The notes under the pieces were generated by a model. That model was not told where the DNA came from and did no database searches. It saw nothing but the letters and a program-made list of their open reading frames with translations. From Planctomycetaceae bacterium (GTDB taxonomy: Bacteria > Planctomycetota > Planctomycetia > Pirellulales > Thermoguttaceae), in the NCBI GenBank assembly GCA_012719125.1, contig JAAYAY010000156.1, positions 1 through 37,118 on the forward strand: DNA of 37,118 nucleotides. Reading direction: 5' to 3'. Below are positions 1 through 8,331 of this stretch, one piece after another. Position numbers and translations under genes: made by a program. Position 1 is the stretch's first letter. The number at the start of each line of letters is the position of its first letter.

Positions 1-90
1 ACTCCCTTTGTTCCCAAAACGCACGCCTCCTGCTTGGTCCGATTCTCCACTGCCGGTCAAACTTTCCCCCACCAAGAAAAACCTCCTCCT

Positions 91-137
91 GCCATCACCT
101 TGGGTTGCGGGCGAAGCCCGCGCTGGGTGATCCGTGG
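91..137. repeat. Palindromic intergenic element (GCGGGC hairpin)
   Basis: A perfect 6-bp inverted repeat, GCGGGC (107-112) and GCCCGC (116-121), closes a GAA loop. It is flanked by weaker outer symmetry, ATCACC on the left and GGTGAT on the right. It lies just beyond the stop of the sialidase-like gene, which reads leftward into it, so it could work as a 3' mRNA stabiliser or a rho-independent-like hairpin, although no U-run follows. The form resembles a REP-like dispersed element. Confidence 0.4.
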
Positions 138-207
138 TCTGTTTTCTTCCAAGTTGTCTCATCAACCGAGCCGATTGTCGCAGATGTGCCAAAGCAGTCT
201 GCCTATG

Positions 208-1479
208 TCATTTTGCTGCCAGCGGACGGCTGATCAGCATCTTCAGCTTTGATTCTGGACCCACCAGTTTGCGGGCCAGGACGTCTTCTTCGGTAAACCG
301 AGCCAGGAGGATCTCGCCGTCGGTCGATCGGTTGCGATCGTAGGAGATGTAGATGGTGCCGTCCGGGGCCTGGAAGCCGTCGGGGTAGGAGACTCCCTTG
401 CGCTCGTCGAGCATGAGGCCGCCTTGCCACGTCTTGCCTTCGTCTTCCGAAAGCCAGGCGGTCAGCTTGCTGCGTCCCTCGTGCGCGTCCATCGTTTCGC
501 CATGTTTGACCATGAGGAGGCGGCCGGAGGCGAGGCGGCGGATGTGGAACCGGGCTACCGGCTGCTGAATGCCCTCAGGGAAGGAAGGCTCGGACCAGGT
601 TCTGCCGACGTCGGAGGATGTGCTCTGCATGATCCCCTTGGCGGTTCGGGCGAGCATCCACAACGTGCCGTCCTTGCGCTCGACGATCATGTGTTCGTGC
701 CAGTCGGGCGTGGGATATTGGACGCATCCGCGGCGCTGCCAGTTGGCCCCCTGGTCGGTGGAAACGAACACGTTCGCCCCCCGGTAGGGATCGAGTTCCC
801 TGAACGCGCCCTTGAACGGCCCGAAACCCTGGCGCTGGTCGAGCGAGATGGGCATCATCCACTCGCCGTTGGAGAGTACGGTCGGCTTGTTGAGGGTGAC
901 GCCGTGCCAGATGCGCCGCGGCCTGGACCAGCGAGGTTCTTCGGCGTCGGGGTTCTCGCAGACGGCGGTCCAGACGCCGGCGCGGCCGTCGAACATGTCC
1001 ATCGACTGATCGAAGATCAGCCAGAGGCGGCCCACGGGGTCGGTCCAGAGATTGCCCACCAGGATGCTGCGATCGAGCGGAAGGTTCTTGCTGTGAGCGT
1101 CGACGACCAGACGGGGCGGCGACCAGGTTTCGCCGTCATCGTCGCTCGTGGCCAACACAAAGAAGGCCTCGGGGCTGTCGCCGCCTGCCACCCAGCAGGC
1201 CCAGAGTCGCCCGCCGGGGGTGCGTTCGATACCGATCGTCATGCCGTAGTCGAGCCGGTCGTAGCCGTATTCGGGCAGCGGCGAGGTGTTCAGCGCCGGC
1301 GGGACGAGGGCCAAATCGGCCACCTTCTCCATGACCTCGATTTCGAACGCCCGAACTTCGTCGGGCGTCATGGCCGCGAATCGGGCGGCCGGATCGGCGG
1401 CAAGGCCGGGGGAAACCGAAACAAGAGTTGCGAAGGAGGCAAGTACTACGAGCAACGCTTTCTCGATGCCTGACGTCAT
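208..1479 (-). CDS. Secreted sialidase-like (BNR/Asp-box) six-bladed propeller protein
   Basis: A 423-residue exported protein of the exo-alpha-sialidase/BNR-repeat superfamily. Residues 1-27 form a signal peptide ending near GLAA. Four Asp boxes (S/T-x-D-x-G-x-T/N-W) are visible: SDDDGETW near residue 111, STDQGANW near 240, SSDVGRTW near 290 and SEDEGKTW near 345, as expected for a propeller. Arg residues such as those in IGIERTPGG may belong to the glycan-binding triad, but I cannot prove catalysis. Planctomycetes carry many proteins of this type whose substrate is not sialic acid, so glycosidase is a family-level call. The ATG is preceded by an AAAGGAA Shine-Dalgarno-like stretch. It is transcribed alone, divergently from the GH5-like gene, and reads towards the window's left edge. 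Confidence 0.85.
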   Translation of the reverse strand: MTSGIEKALLVVLASFATLVSVSPGLAADPAARFAAMTPDEVRAFEIEVMEKVADLALVPPALNTSPLPEYGYDRLDYGMTIGIERTPGGRLWACWVAGGDSPEAFFVLATSDDDGETWSPPRLVVDAHSKNLPLDRSILVGNLWTDPVGRLWLIFDQSMDMFDGRAGVWTAVCENPDAEEPRWSRPRRIWHGVTLNKPTVLSNGEWMMPISLDQRQGFGPFKGAFRELDPYRGANVFVSTDQGANWQRRGCVQYPTPDWHEHMIVERKDGTLWMLARTAKGIMQSTSSDVGRTWSEPSFPEGIQQPVARFHIRRLASGRLLMVKHGETMDAHEGRSKLTAWLSEDEGKTWQGGLMLDERKGVSYPDGFQAPDGTIYISYDRNRSTDGEILLARFTEEDVLARKLVGPESKLKMLISRPLAAK

Positions 1480-1836
1480 GCTGAGTGTTCCTTTCGTTCC
1501 AGGCGGTTCGTGTTAGCTGACAGCTTAACAGCCCGCAAACCGGCAGTACATACGGCGCCACTTCGGTGCAGTCTGAGAACCTGAACCCGTTCGAGTGCAG
1601 TCGTTTAACGCCCAGCCGAAGGCGCCGGCCGCACTACGGAAGCCGGCGCCTTCGGCTGGGCGTTAAACGAGCAACCCTCAGGAGGTTGCGATTACTAGCG
1701 ACTGTTCTGCCTTGACGACGCGACCTCGCCCGTGATCATTGAAGTAGCAGCGTGGTGACGATTCACAAAGGCGAACGGCGTATCACTCTCGATTTCAACA
1801 GCCCCTGAAACTTGGGCCATTCAAGGAGACCTCAGG
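1480..1836. other. Divergent intergenic region with a long palindrome and a possible promoter
   Basis: 357 bases between the start codons of the sialidase-like and GH5-like genes. It holds the 29-bp-arm palindrome at 1601-1670. Rightward, TTGACG (1712-1717) lies 16 bases before GATCAT (1734-1739), a plausible but weak sigma-70-type promoter for the GH5-like gene. No ORF with coding character was seen. Confidence 0.5.
1601..1670. repeat. Perfect 29-bp inverted repeat, GTTTAAC-type palindromic element
   Basis: The left arm 1601-1629 begins TCGTTTAACGCCCAGCCG and is matched without error by the right arm 1642-1670, with a 12-base loop. Most of the arm sequence, including the core TCGTTTAAC..CAGCCG.AGGC, recurs in the element at 12579-12667, so this is a dispersed family and not a one-off terminator. 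There is no ORF inside and no U-tract. It is probably a REP/MITE-like non-autonomous element. Confidence 0.85.
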
Positions 1837-2991
1837 ATGGACATGCACTTCTGCAAACGGACTCCGCGGCTTGCTGCCCTCGTAGTGGCAACGATCGTCG
1901 CAGGAACAACCTCGACGCTGCATGGGCAAGAACCTGCTGCCGGGCTCAAAGCTCCGGCGATGGAACGCATACGAGTCTCGGACGACGGAAACGGCTTCGT
2001 CCTGGCCGAATCGGGAAAGCCTTTTGTGCCGTGGGGGTTCAACTTCGTCGGCGAGTTCCGCCGCATTGTCGAGGAGTATTGGGAAGACGACTGGCCCGGC
2101 GTCGAAGAAGACTTTCGGCGAATGCGCGAGTTGGGCGCCAACGTCGTGCGGCTGCATTTGCAGGTCGGCACCTACATGAAGTCGGCCGAAGAAGTCGACC
2201 CGGCCGCCCTGGAACTGCTGCGACGCACGCTCGACTTGGGGCGGGACTGCGGCCTTTACCTGGATTTGACGGGGCTGGGCTGCTACCACCTCGATGCGGT
2301 GCCGCCCTGGTTCGACAAGCTCTCCGAAGCGGATCGCTGGCAGGTCCAGGCTCGATTCTGGGAGGCAATCGCCAAGACCTGCACCGGACATCCGGCCGTG
2401 TTCTGCTACGACCTGATGAACGAACCCGTGATTACACAACCCAAGGAAGGCGAACATCCCTGGCTTGGCGGCGAACTGGAGGGCTTCTATTTCGTTCAGC
2501 GGATCTGCAACGATCCGAAGGGTCGCACAAGCCAGGCGATTGCCGAGGCCTGGGTGAGCAAGATGGTCAAAGCGATCCGCAAGCACGATCGCGAGGGACT
2601 GGTGACCGTGGGCATCATTCCCTGGGCCCAGGTTTGGCCGGGGGCGAAACCGCTGTTCTACGCTCCGGAAGTGGCTCGCCATTTCGATTTCGTCAGCGTC
2701 CACTTCTATCCCAAGTCGGGCGAGCTGGAAAAGACGCTCGCGGCCTTGGCCGTCTACGATATCGGCAAGCCGCTGGTCGTCGAGGAAACGTTCCCCCTGA
2801 GTTGCTCGCTGGAAGAGCTGGAGGAGTTTATCGAAGGTGCGAAGCCGCGCGTCGACGGTTGGATCAGCCACTATTTCGGCCACTCCATCGAAGAGCACGC
2901 GGCCGGCGCCAAGCCGGCGGGCGAACTGGTGGCCAAGTTTCTCGAATACTGGAAGAAGAAGGGCGATCAGATCCGAGCGGCACAGAAGTAG
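1837..2991 (+). CDS. Secreted GH5-like (cellulase/mannanase clan A) glycoside hydrolase
   Basis: A 384-residue exported TIM-barrel glycosidase. Residues 1-31 look like a signal peptide ending in a TLHGQ stretch. The strand-4 motif YDLMNEP places the probable acid/base at Glu196, and VVEETFP near residues 314-320 supplies a probable nucleophile (Glu316 or Glu317) at strand 7. VSVHFYP near 287 and the early WGFNF segment also fit clan GH-A. The substrate (beta-mannan, beta-glucan or other) cannot be told from the sequence. The start is well set: AAGGAG lies 7 bases before the ATG. It is a single gene, convergent with the isomerase-like gene at 3051-4184, and sits in a neighbourhood of other secreted glycan-active proteins. 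Confidence 0.85.
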   Translation: MDMHFCKRTPRLAALVVATIVAGTTSTLHGQEPAAGLKAPAMERIRVSDDGNGFVLAESGKPFVPWGFNFVGEFRRIVEEYWEDDWPGVEEDFRRMRELGANVVRLHLQVGTYMKSAEEVDPAALELLRRTLDLGRDCGLYLDLTGLGCYHLDAVPPWFDKLSEADRWQVQARFWEAIAKTCTGHPAVFCYDLMNEPVITQPKEGEHPWLGGELEGFYFVQRICNDPKGRTSQAIAEAWVSKMVKAIRKHDREGLVTVGIIPWAQVWPGAKPLFYAPEVARHFDFVSVHFYPKSGELEKTLAALAVYDIGKPLVVEETFPLSCSLEELEEFIEGAKPRVDGWISHYFGHSIEEHAAGAKPAGELVAKFLEYWKKKGDQIRAAQK

Positions 2992-3050
2992 GCAATCTTG
3001 TACCGGTCGATCGCTGCAAGATCCGGCATTACGGTGGAATGGCACCCCGC

Positions 3051-4184
3051 CTAGGCTTGCCCGTCAAGAATCCCCTTGAGATACGCGATGCAGCGGGACA
3101 TGCGATCCTGCTCCAGGGCCAGGTGTTCTTCGTGTGACAGGGTATCGATTTCTTCGACGAGTTTGAACTCGCCGATATCGATTGCCTTGCCGCGAATATG
3201 GCGAAGCGTCGCGGCCACCTGGCGGGCCGTTTTGTTGCGGAAAGGTACCCAGAAGCGGTCCTCCAGCCAGTTCACTTCGAAGTGCTGGCCGTTCATCATT
3301 TCGATCGAGAGGGCCATTTCCGGATCGATGTGGCGGAGCAGGCGTTCCGTGATTTCTGGCAAGCGTAGGCTGCCGCAGCCCAGCGGCACCATGGTGAAAC
3401 GGAATCCGCACGCCACTTCTTCGACGGCAAAGTCCTTGTAGTGGGTCGCGATCACGTAGGGCCCGAACACGTCGGCCGCCTCGATCGGATCGTCGAGGGT
3501 CCCGACCGTGTTCCCTACGTCGAAGATGATCCCGACGTGACGCGAATTGACGCGCCGGATCAGATCTCGCAGCTCCTCGACGGTGAAATCCAGATGGTTC
3601 TCGACACCCAGCCTAAGCTGGAGCGATTCGGCCACGGGAACAAGTTCCCGCAGACGAGCTTCGCATACCTGTACGTGCTCGTCCCAAGCTTCCAGCGTCG
3701 CGATCTTGTCGGGGCGCATGAGCATCCCAAAGGAGCAGCCGACCACTTTCACCTTCAGAGCGGCCGCACGACGCATGGCGTCTTCCAGCTTGGACCACTT
3801 GCCCAGCGCGCCGCCTCCGTGGACTTCAAGCAGCACCTCGAGTTCGTCGGCCCGGCGACGGAGGCGTCGCAGCCCATCTTCATCGAGTTCGGCGATCATC
3901 GAATGGTAGAGCTGTGCAACCTCGCCGCCGGCCTCGTGCGTCGCCTCGACGAAGCGGACTGCGTCGAACCGTTCGCCCGGACGATCCTTGTAGGTGAACA
4001 GTCCGATCGAGTATTGGTAGCCGTAGGCCACGGCTCCCACGCGATTTCGCTTCCGCTTGGGCGCCTCATTGGTTGCTGACAGTGACGGATTCTCCTGGGC
4101 ATCGGCAAGGACTCCGCCAGCCAGCACGGCACCGGTTGCGGCAGCGGCAAACTCCCGGCGAGAGATCGGATTACTTGTCGGCAT
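3051..4184 (-). CDS. Tat-exported sugar phosphate isomerase/epimerase-like TIM barrel
   Basis: A 377-residue protein of the xylose isomerase-like TIM-barrel superfamily (AP_endonuc_2 fold). The N-terminus carries a twin-arginine signal (SRREF, residues 9-13) and a hydrophobic alanine-rich stretch to about residue 28, so a folded, metal-loaded enzyme is probably exported. Likely metal ligands are the Glu of VENHLDF, the Asp of IFDVGN, the His of ATHYKDF and the Glu of SIEMMNG, in the usual order along the barrel. The cofactor and sugar are unknown; relatives interconvert or epimerise free sugars or keto-sugars. A GGAGG lies upstream of the ATG. It is downstream of the PL10-like lyase on the same strand, so it may process the released sugars. 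Confidence 0.85.
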   Translation of the reverse strand: MPTSNPISRREFAAAATGAVLAGGVLADAQENPSLSATNEAPKRKRNRVGAVAYGYQYSIGLFTYKDRPGERFDAVRFVEATHEAGGEVAQLYHSMIAELDEDGLRRLRRRADELEVLLEVHGGGALGKWSKLEDAMRRAAALKVKVVGCSFGMLMRPDKIATLEAWDEHVQVCEARLRELVPVAESLQLRLGVENHLDFTVEELRDLIRRVNSRHVGIIFDVGNTVGTLDDPIEAADVFGPYVIATHYKDFAVEEVACGFRFTMVPLGCGSLRLPEITERLLRHIDPEMALSIEMMNGQHFEVNWLEDRFWVPFRNKTARQVAATLRHIRGKAIDIGEFKLVEEIDTLSHEEHLALEQDRMSRCIAYLKGILDGQA

Positions 4185-4308
4185 GGGATCCTGCCTCCGT
4201 AAGAGGTTGGTAGTGGATGGACTGGTACCCGCCGCCCATGTTCCGGGCGAGCCAGAGACGGTACCCGCACTTGAGGTGGTCTTCCGTTCGGGTCAACGGT
4301 TGAGCCAT
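4171..4308 (-). CDS. Candidate 45-aa small ORF bridging the lyase and isomerase genes
   Basis: A short hydrophilic ORF (begins MAQPLTRTEDHLKCGY, ends GSHADK) of unrecognised family. Its ATG at 4308-4306 has GGAG at 4318-4315 with a 6-base spacer, a better ribosome site than many genes here. It overlaps the 3' end of the PL10-like gene by 16 bases and the 5' end of the isomerase-like gene by 14 bases, so it fills the whole gap between them. Codons are mostly G/C-ending, like the neighbours. It has no signal peptide or membrane segment. It could encode a real small protein or a leader that couples translation of the isomerase gene to the lyase. It could also be chance, given the short length. 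Confidence 0.45.
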   Translation of the reverse strand: MAQPLTRTEDHLKCGYRLWLARNMGGGYQSIHYQPLTEAGSHADK

Positions 4309-5741
4309 GGATATCTCCGTTGCACATACGCGCTCAGGATTTCCAGGTTCCGGCTGAAGACCGCGCTGGTGATGTAGGGACTGCCCATCTGGATCTTGGG
4401 TTGACCCATGAGCGGTTCTCCCCGGTAGATGCTGATCCAACGTCCCTGTTCATCCAGATCGGCAACGATCTGCCGAGCTTCGTCTTCAGACTTTTCGCGG
4501 CGTTCGTCGGTCATGGCGGCCGGGCCATCGGAGGCCAGGTGGCGGTACTGCTGCTCGATTTGCGCCAGCCGCGATTCGGTCTTCCAGCCGTAGTGGTCGG
4601 GGAGCTTCGAATCGTCGTAGGTAAGGGTGTACTGCTTGCCGTGGCGAATCATATAGAGCGGGCGGTTGGTCTTGAGCTCGTAGTAACGTGCCAGCCGTCC
4701 GTCGGGAAGAAGCGAGCGCCGCAGGTAGGCCAGGGCCGAGGGAATCGGTTCCAGGTACTTCCGGTTGCCCGTCACGCCGCAAATCCGCATGAGCGTTTCC
4801 ATGACCTCCTGGGACTCGTCCCCTGAGACCCCTGGCGGCTCGAACTGCCGCGCCCAGATGGGGTTCATCTGGTAGTTGTACTGCTGGGCCCAACCCGGTT
4901 GCGGCTCGGGCATTTGGGCGAGGATCAGGAAGTCGCCGAGCCGCTCCAGTGCCGCCTTGTACTTCTCGTCGCCGTAGACCTGATGAGTATCGATCAACGC
5001 CTCGGCCACGTAGCCGGTCACGTTGTCGTTGAGCGTGTACATGGTCCAGTATTCCTTGATTCGCCCCTCGGTTCGCCAGTCGTAGTCGGGATAGCAGGCA
5101 TTGACGACCGGCTGCCTGGTGACCGGACCGGTCCAGACTTGGGGAAAGGCACCGTTGGGAAACTGAGCTGCCAACAGGGCGTCGAGGGCGATCCGGGCGG
5201 ACTGGTGGATCTTCTCGTGCTGGAATCCGAGTGCCTTGTCCGCCCGGACGAGCAGGCGGATGGCCGACTGGGTCTGGCCGTCGTCGAGCGACGAGTTGTT
5301 CTTGCCGCGGCCCTTTCCGTTGCGATACTGGGCCGTTTCTCCCTGCGGGTCGAAGTCGATCATGTTGGTCCATCCGCCCGACTCGAGTTGTCCGTAGACG
5401 AGCGCCTCGGCGGCCTCCCTCGCGGCATCGAGATAGAAGCGATCTCCCGTTGCTTCGAAGGCCTTCAAATACGCGATTCCCACCGTCGGCGTCCCTGGCG
5501 GCTGGACCCAGATCTGGGTCTCGGTGGCCAGGCCTTCGCCCCAGCGGGTCTTCAGGTCGACACTGTAGTGATAGACGTAACCGCCGTGGGTCGCCACTTC
5601 GCCGCGGTAGAACGTGGCGGCCTTGCGCATGGCGACAAGAGCCTGCTCGCGCAGATCTCGGTCGGCAGCACGGGCGGGAGGCGCCAGGCCGACGAGCATA
5701 AGAGTCGTCAGTGCGAACACTCGGATCAACGGTCGAGTCAT
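4293..5741 (-). CDS. Secreted pectate lyase, PL10-like
   Basis: A 482-residue exported protein. Residues 1-25 are a signal peptide (cleavage near ARAAD). The body matches polysaccharide lyase family 10 (pectic acid lyase) in its landmarks: a DDGQTQSA segment, NGAFPQVW, a TLNDNVTGYVAEALI helix, and the characteristic stretch running from GWAQQYNYQMNP to FEPPGVSGDES. PL10 enzymes cleave polygalacturonate by calcium-assisted beta-elimination in an alpha/alpha-toroid fold. Asp and Arg residues in these loops are candidates for calcium binding and catalysis, but I cannot assign each one. The ATG is preceded by a GGAGGGGGAG stretch. It is the first gene of a minus-strand operon with the small ORF and the isomerase-like gene. 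Confidence 0.8.
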   Translation of the reverse strand: MTRPLIRVFALTTLMLVGLAPPARAADRDLREQALVAMRKAATFYRGEVATHGGYVYHYSVDLKTRWGEGLATETQIWVQPPGTPTVGIAYLKAFEATGDRFYLDAAREAAEALVYGQLESGGWTNMIDFDPQGETAQYRNGKGRGKNNSSLDDGQTQSAIRLLVRADKALGFQHEKIHQSARIALDALLAAQFPNGAFPQVWTGPVTRQPVVNACYPDYDWRTEGRIKEYWTMYTLNDNVTGYVAEALIDTHQVYGDEKYKAALERLGDFLILAQMPEPQPGWAQQYNYQMNPIWARQFEPPGVSGDESQEVMETLMRICGVTGNRKYLEPIPSALAYLRRSLLPDGRLARYYELKTNRPLYMIRHGKQYTLTYDDSKLPDHYGWKTESRLAQIEQQYRHLASDGPAAMTDERREKSEDEARQIVADLDEQGRWISIYRGEPLMGQPKIQMGSPYITSAVFSRNLEILSAYVQRRYPWLNR

Positions 5742-5886
5742 GGCTCCCCCTCCATTGCCTCTGGGAACGGACGGCCGGATAATTGGCAGTCCGTGCGGCG
5801 CGTCAAGTCAACCTGCTGACTTGCCCCGCACCCCGGGCCAATTCCGGCAACCCTCTCAGAAGTCAAACCAAGCGACCAAATCTTAT

Positions 5887-6582
5887 ATGCGAGCACACTA
5901 CCTGCAACACGTCCCGTTCGAGGGTCTCGCTTCGATTGAACCGTGGCTCCGGGCGGCAGGCTACGAAATCACAACTACACGATTCTACGAGTCCGTGCAA
6001 CTGCCCGACCCGGCGGACCTGGATCTGCTGGTTGTCATGGGCGGCCCGATGAGCGTCAACGACGAACACGAGTTCCCGTGGCTCGTTGCCGAAAAGGAGT
6101 TCGTTCGTGATGCCGTTCAGGCGGGCGGACGCGTCCTGGGCGTCTGCCTCGGGGCGCAACTCATCGCCAGCGCGTTGGGCGGTCGAGTCTACCGAAATCC
6201 GGTCAAAGAAATCGGTTGGTTTCCAGTGCAAGGCGTTGCCCCCGATGACGGCGAATACTTCTGCTTTCCCCTTCGGACGGAAGTCTTTCATTGGCACGGC
6301 GAGACCTTCGACCTGCCGCCCGGGGCCGTTCGCCTGGCCCGAAGCGACGGATGCGAGAACCAGGCATTCCAGCTTGGGAGATCGGTGATCGGTCTGCAAT
6401 TCCACCTGGAAACCACCCCGGAATCGGCTCGCCAGATCGTCTCGCACTGCCGGGCGGAACTCTCGCCGAGAGAATACGTGCAATCCGAGGCGACCATTCT
6501 TGCCGCAGGTCCCGAGAAGTACCGAACGGTCAACGAATTGATGGGGGAAGTGCTCTCCTACCTGCACGGCGCCGACCGCTGA
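5887..6582 (+). CDS. Class I glutamine amidotransferase (GMP-synthase-like, GATase1)
   Basis: A 231-residue stand-alone glutamine amidotransferase domain. The nucleophile elbow GVCLGAQL holds the catalytic Cys, and QFHLETTPE near the C-terminus gives the His and Glu of the triad. The oxyanion segment MGGPMSVND is also present. Such single-domain proteins are often named GMP synthase-like; some act as gamma-glutamyl hydrolases or amidotransferase partners, and the true substrate is unknown. The start was chosen at MRAHYLQHV because an open frame extends further upstream through the divergent promoter region with no family similarity. No strong Shine-Dalgarno is seen. The gene is divergent from the PL10-like operon. 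Confidence 0.85.
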   Translation: MRAHYLQHVPFEGLASIEPWLRAAGYEITTTRFYESVQLPDPADLDLLVVMGGPMSVNDEHEFPWLVAEKEFVRDAVQAGGRVLGVCLGAQLIASALGGRVYRNPVKEIGWFPVQGVAPDDGEYFCFPLRTEVFHWHGETFDLPPGAVRLARSDGCENQAFQLGRSVIGLQFHLETTPESARQIVSHCRAELSPREYVQSEATILAAGPEKYRTVNELMGEVLSYLHGADR

Positions 6583-6632
6583 TGCGGCACCGGACTGGAG
6601 ACTTTGGACGAGCGGCGGATGGGCTCTTGCCA

Positions 6633-6687
6633 CGTAGCAGCGTCTCTCCGAGACGCTGAATGCGAGTCTCGGAGAGACTCGCCTACG
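6633..6687. repeat. Double-hairpin palindromic element (GTCTC..GAGAC)
   Basis: Two small hairpins, GTCTC-TCC-GAGAC (6642-6654) and GTCTC-GGA-GAGAC (6666-6678), are mirror images of each other. CGTAG at the left end (6633-6637) pairs with CTACG at the right end (6683-6687). The unit can therefore fold as two short hairpins or one long imperfect one. It lies between the amidotransferase gene and the alpha/alpha-toroid gene. Confidence 0.7.
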
Positions 6688-6828
6688 CGAAGACGGGTGA
6701 ATCCTCATCTGCCGCTCGCTTTGCCCAGCGAGTCGGTGGAATGTCCTCGGGCTTGTTCGCGGCGCAAGCATCGTATAGGCTGTCAGTCCACAGAAGAACC
6801 CACCCCCTGCCGGGAAAGCGAGCATCCC

Positions 6829-8280
6829 ATGAATCGCCGGTTCCCCAAGGCTCTTGCGGTTGCCCTGACATTGTCCCTCGTGATCCAAGGAACCGCCGGC
6901 GTTGCCGGGGCTGTGACGGAGGAGCGTCCCGACTACCTGTTGGCGGTCAGAGCATACGCCGACGCGATGATCGACCGTGGGCGCGACGACTACGGTCCCG
7001 ATCATACGCCGCTCTTCGCGGAGGAACTCGACCGCCAGACCATGCAGATGCTGGAAGGTGAGGCTCTCGGAAAGGTTGCAGCCATTCCCCGCGAGGACTG
7101 GGGCATTCGTTCCCATGACCGGATGTTGGGCGGGGCCAATCCTCAGCATTGCGAGAACCTCTATCAAGTGCTCTACGCCCTGGCAGAGATCACCGGCGAG
7201 AAACGCTATGCCGACGAGGCCGATCGGTCCTTGGCGTACTTCTTCACGCACTGCCAGAGCGAGGCAACGGGCCTGCTGTGCTGGGGCGAGCATGCGGGCT
7301 GGGATCTGCGCCGAGAGAAACAGCTCGAGAAGCCGTCGGGCGACCTTCACGAATTCTACCGCCCGTGGATCTTCTGGGACCGCTGTTGGCCATTGGCCGA
7401 TGAGGCGTGCCGGCGTTTTGCCGTCGGCCTGTGGGAGCATCAAATCGGGGACCACAGGACCGGCGATTTCTCCCGTCACGCGACGATCAGCGTGCACGGC
7501 CCGGGCACCACCGCGCCCTACGCGCGGCATGGCGGGTTCTATATCGAAACGTGGGGAACGGCCTATGCCCGGACGAAGGACGAGGTCTACCTGGCGGCGA
7601 TTGAGTCGGTACTCGCCGGCCTGGAGCGAGCCCGTCAGCGTGAGGGCGGTTACCTGGTCGGCGGCAGCACTAGGACGGGCAGCCGTCGTCCCTACGACGT
7701 CTCCCTGGCCGTCTCGCTCGGCAATACCATGGTTCACGTTCCCCCAGACCTGGCCGCCAGGCTCCGTGACGTGGCGGACGCCAACGACGAGGTGTTCCGC
7801 AGCACGGAAGGCTCCGGCGAACCGCCGTCGGCGGAACGTGTCGACCCCAAGACGCTTTGGTCCAATGCTTACGGAGGGGGCGCTCGGGCCGGGCACGCCA
7901 ATGTCCTCATGCTCCGTTATCGTCAGACGCAGGACGAAGTCTATCGGAGGGTAATTCTCCAAGAGGCGGAACTGTACTGCCCCCATGAGGTCGATCTGAG
8001 CCGGCCGGTGTGGCCCGGAACGCTCGGCGCCGCCCTCTGGCTCATGCTCGACGCCCACGAACTGACCGGCGACGAGAAGTACCTTCAGACTGCCGACCGG
8101 TTTGCGCGAAGGAGTATCGCTCTGTTTCTGGGCGACAGTCCCTTGCCCAAGGCCTCCCACACACACGACCATTATGAGGCAGTCACTAATGGCGACACGT
8201 TGATGATGGCGCTTCTAAGGCTGTGGTTGGTACAGAACCGACCACAATCGAACATCAACCTGGTCTACACAGATCGGTGA
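6829..8280 (+). CDS. Secreted alpha/alpha-toroid protein, possible glycosidase or lyase
   Basis: A 483-residue exported protein that I cannot place in a named family. A signal peptide covers about residues 1-28 (MNRRFPKALAVALTL, ending in an AGAV stretch). The body is rich in helical hairpin units such as ENLYQVLYALAEITGEKRYADEA and GAALWLMLDAHELTGDEKYLQTA. These resemble the six-hairpin (alpha/alpha) toroid glycosidases and lyases and echo the PL10-like gene nearby. Repeated Trp, His and acidic residues (CWGEHAGWDL, FYRPWIFWDR) suggest a carbohydrate-binding cleft. The start was chosen at the signal peptide; the open frame upstream runs through the repeat at 6633-6687 and is not coding-like. 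The ribosome site is weak (GGAAAG, long spacer). Confidence 0.75.
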   Translation: MNRRFPKALAVALTLSLVIQGTAGVAGAVTEERPDYLLAVRAYADAMIDRGRDDYGPDHTPLFAEELDRQTMQMLEGEALGKVAAIPREDWGIRSHDRMLGGANPQHCENLYQVLYALAEITGEKRYADEADRSLAYFFTHCQSEATGLLCWGEHAGWDLRREKQLEKPSGDLHEFYRPWIFWDRCWPLADEACRRFAVGLWEHQIGDHRTGDFSRHATISVHGPGTTAPYARHGGFYIETWGTAYARTKDEVYLAAIESVLAGLERARQREGGYLVGGSTRTGSRRPYDVSLAVSLGNTMVHVPPDLAARLRDVADANDEVFRSTEGSGEPPSAERVDPKTLWSNAYGGGARAGHANVLMLRYRQTQDEVYRRVILQEAELYCPHEVDLSRPVWPGTLGAALWLMLDAHELTGDEKYLQTADRFARRSIALFLGDSPLPKASHTHDHYEAVTNGDTLMMALLRLWLVQNRPQSNINLVYTDR

Positions 8281-8331
8281 CCCTTCGCCACGAATCACTT
8301 CCCAAACCTCTTCGAGGATAGCTGGCCTTTC

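Noticed and set aside
5863-8172. 769-aa open frame antisense to the amidotransferase and toroid genes
   Set aside because: Shadow of two real genes; no domain or ribosome site.
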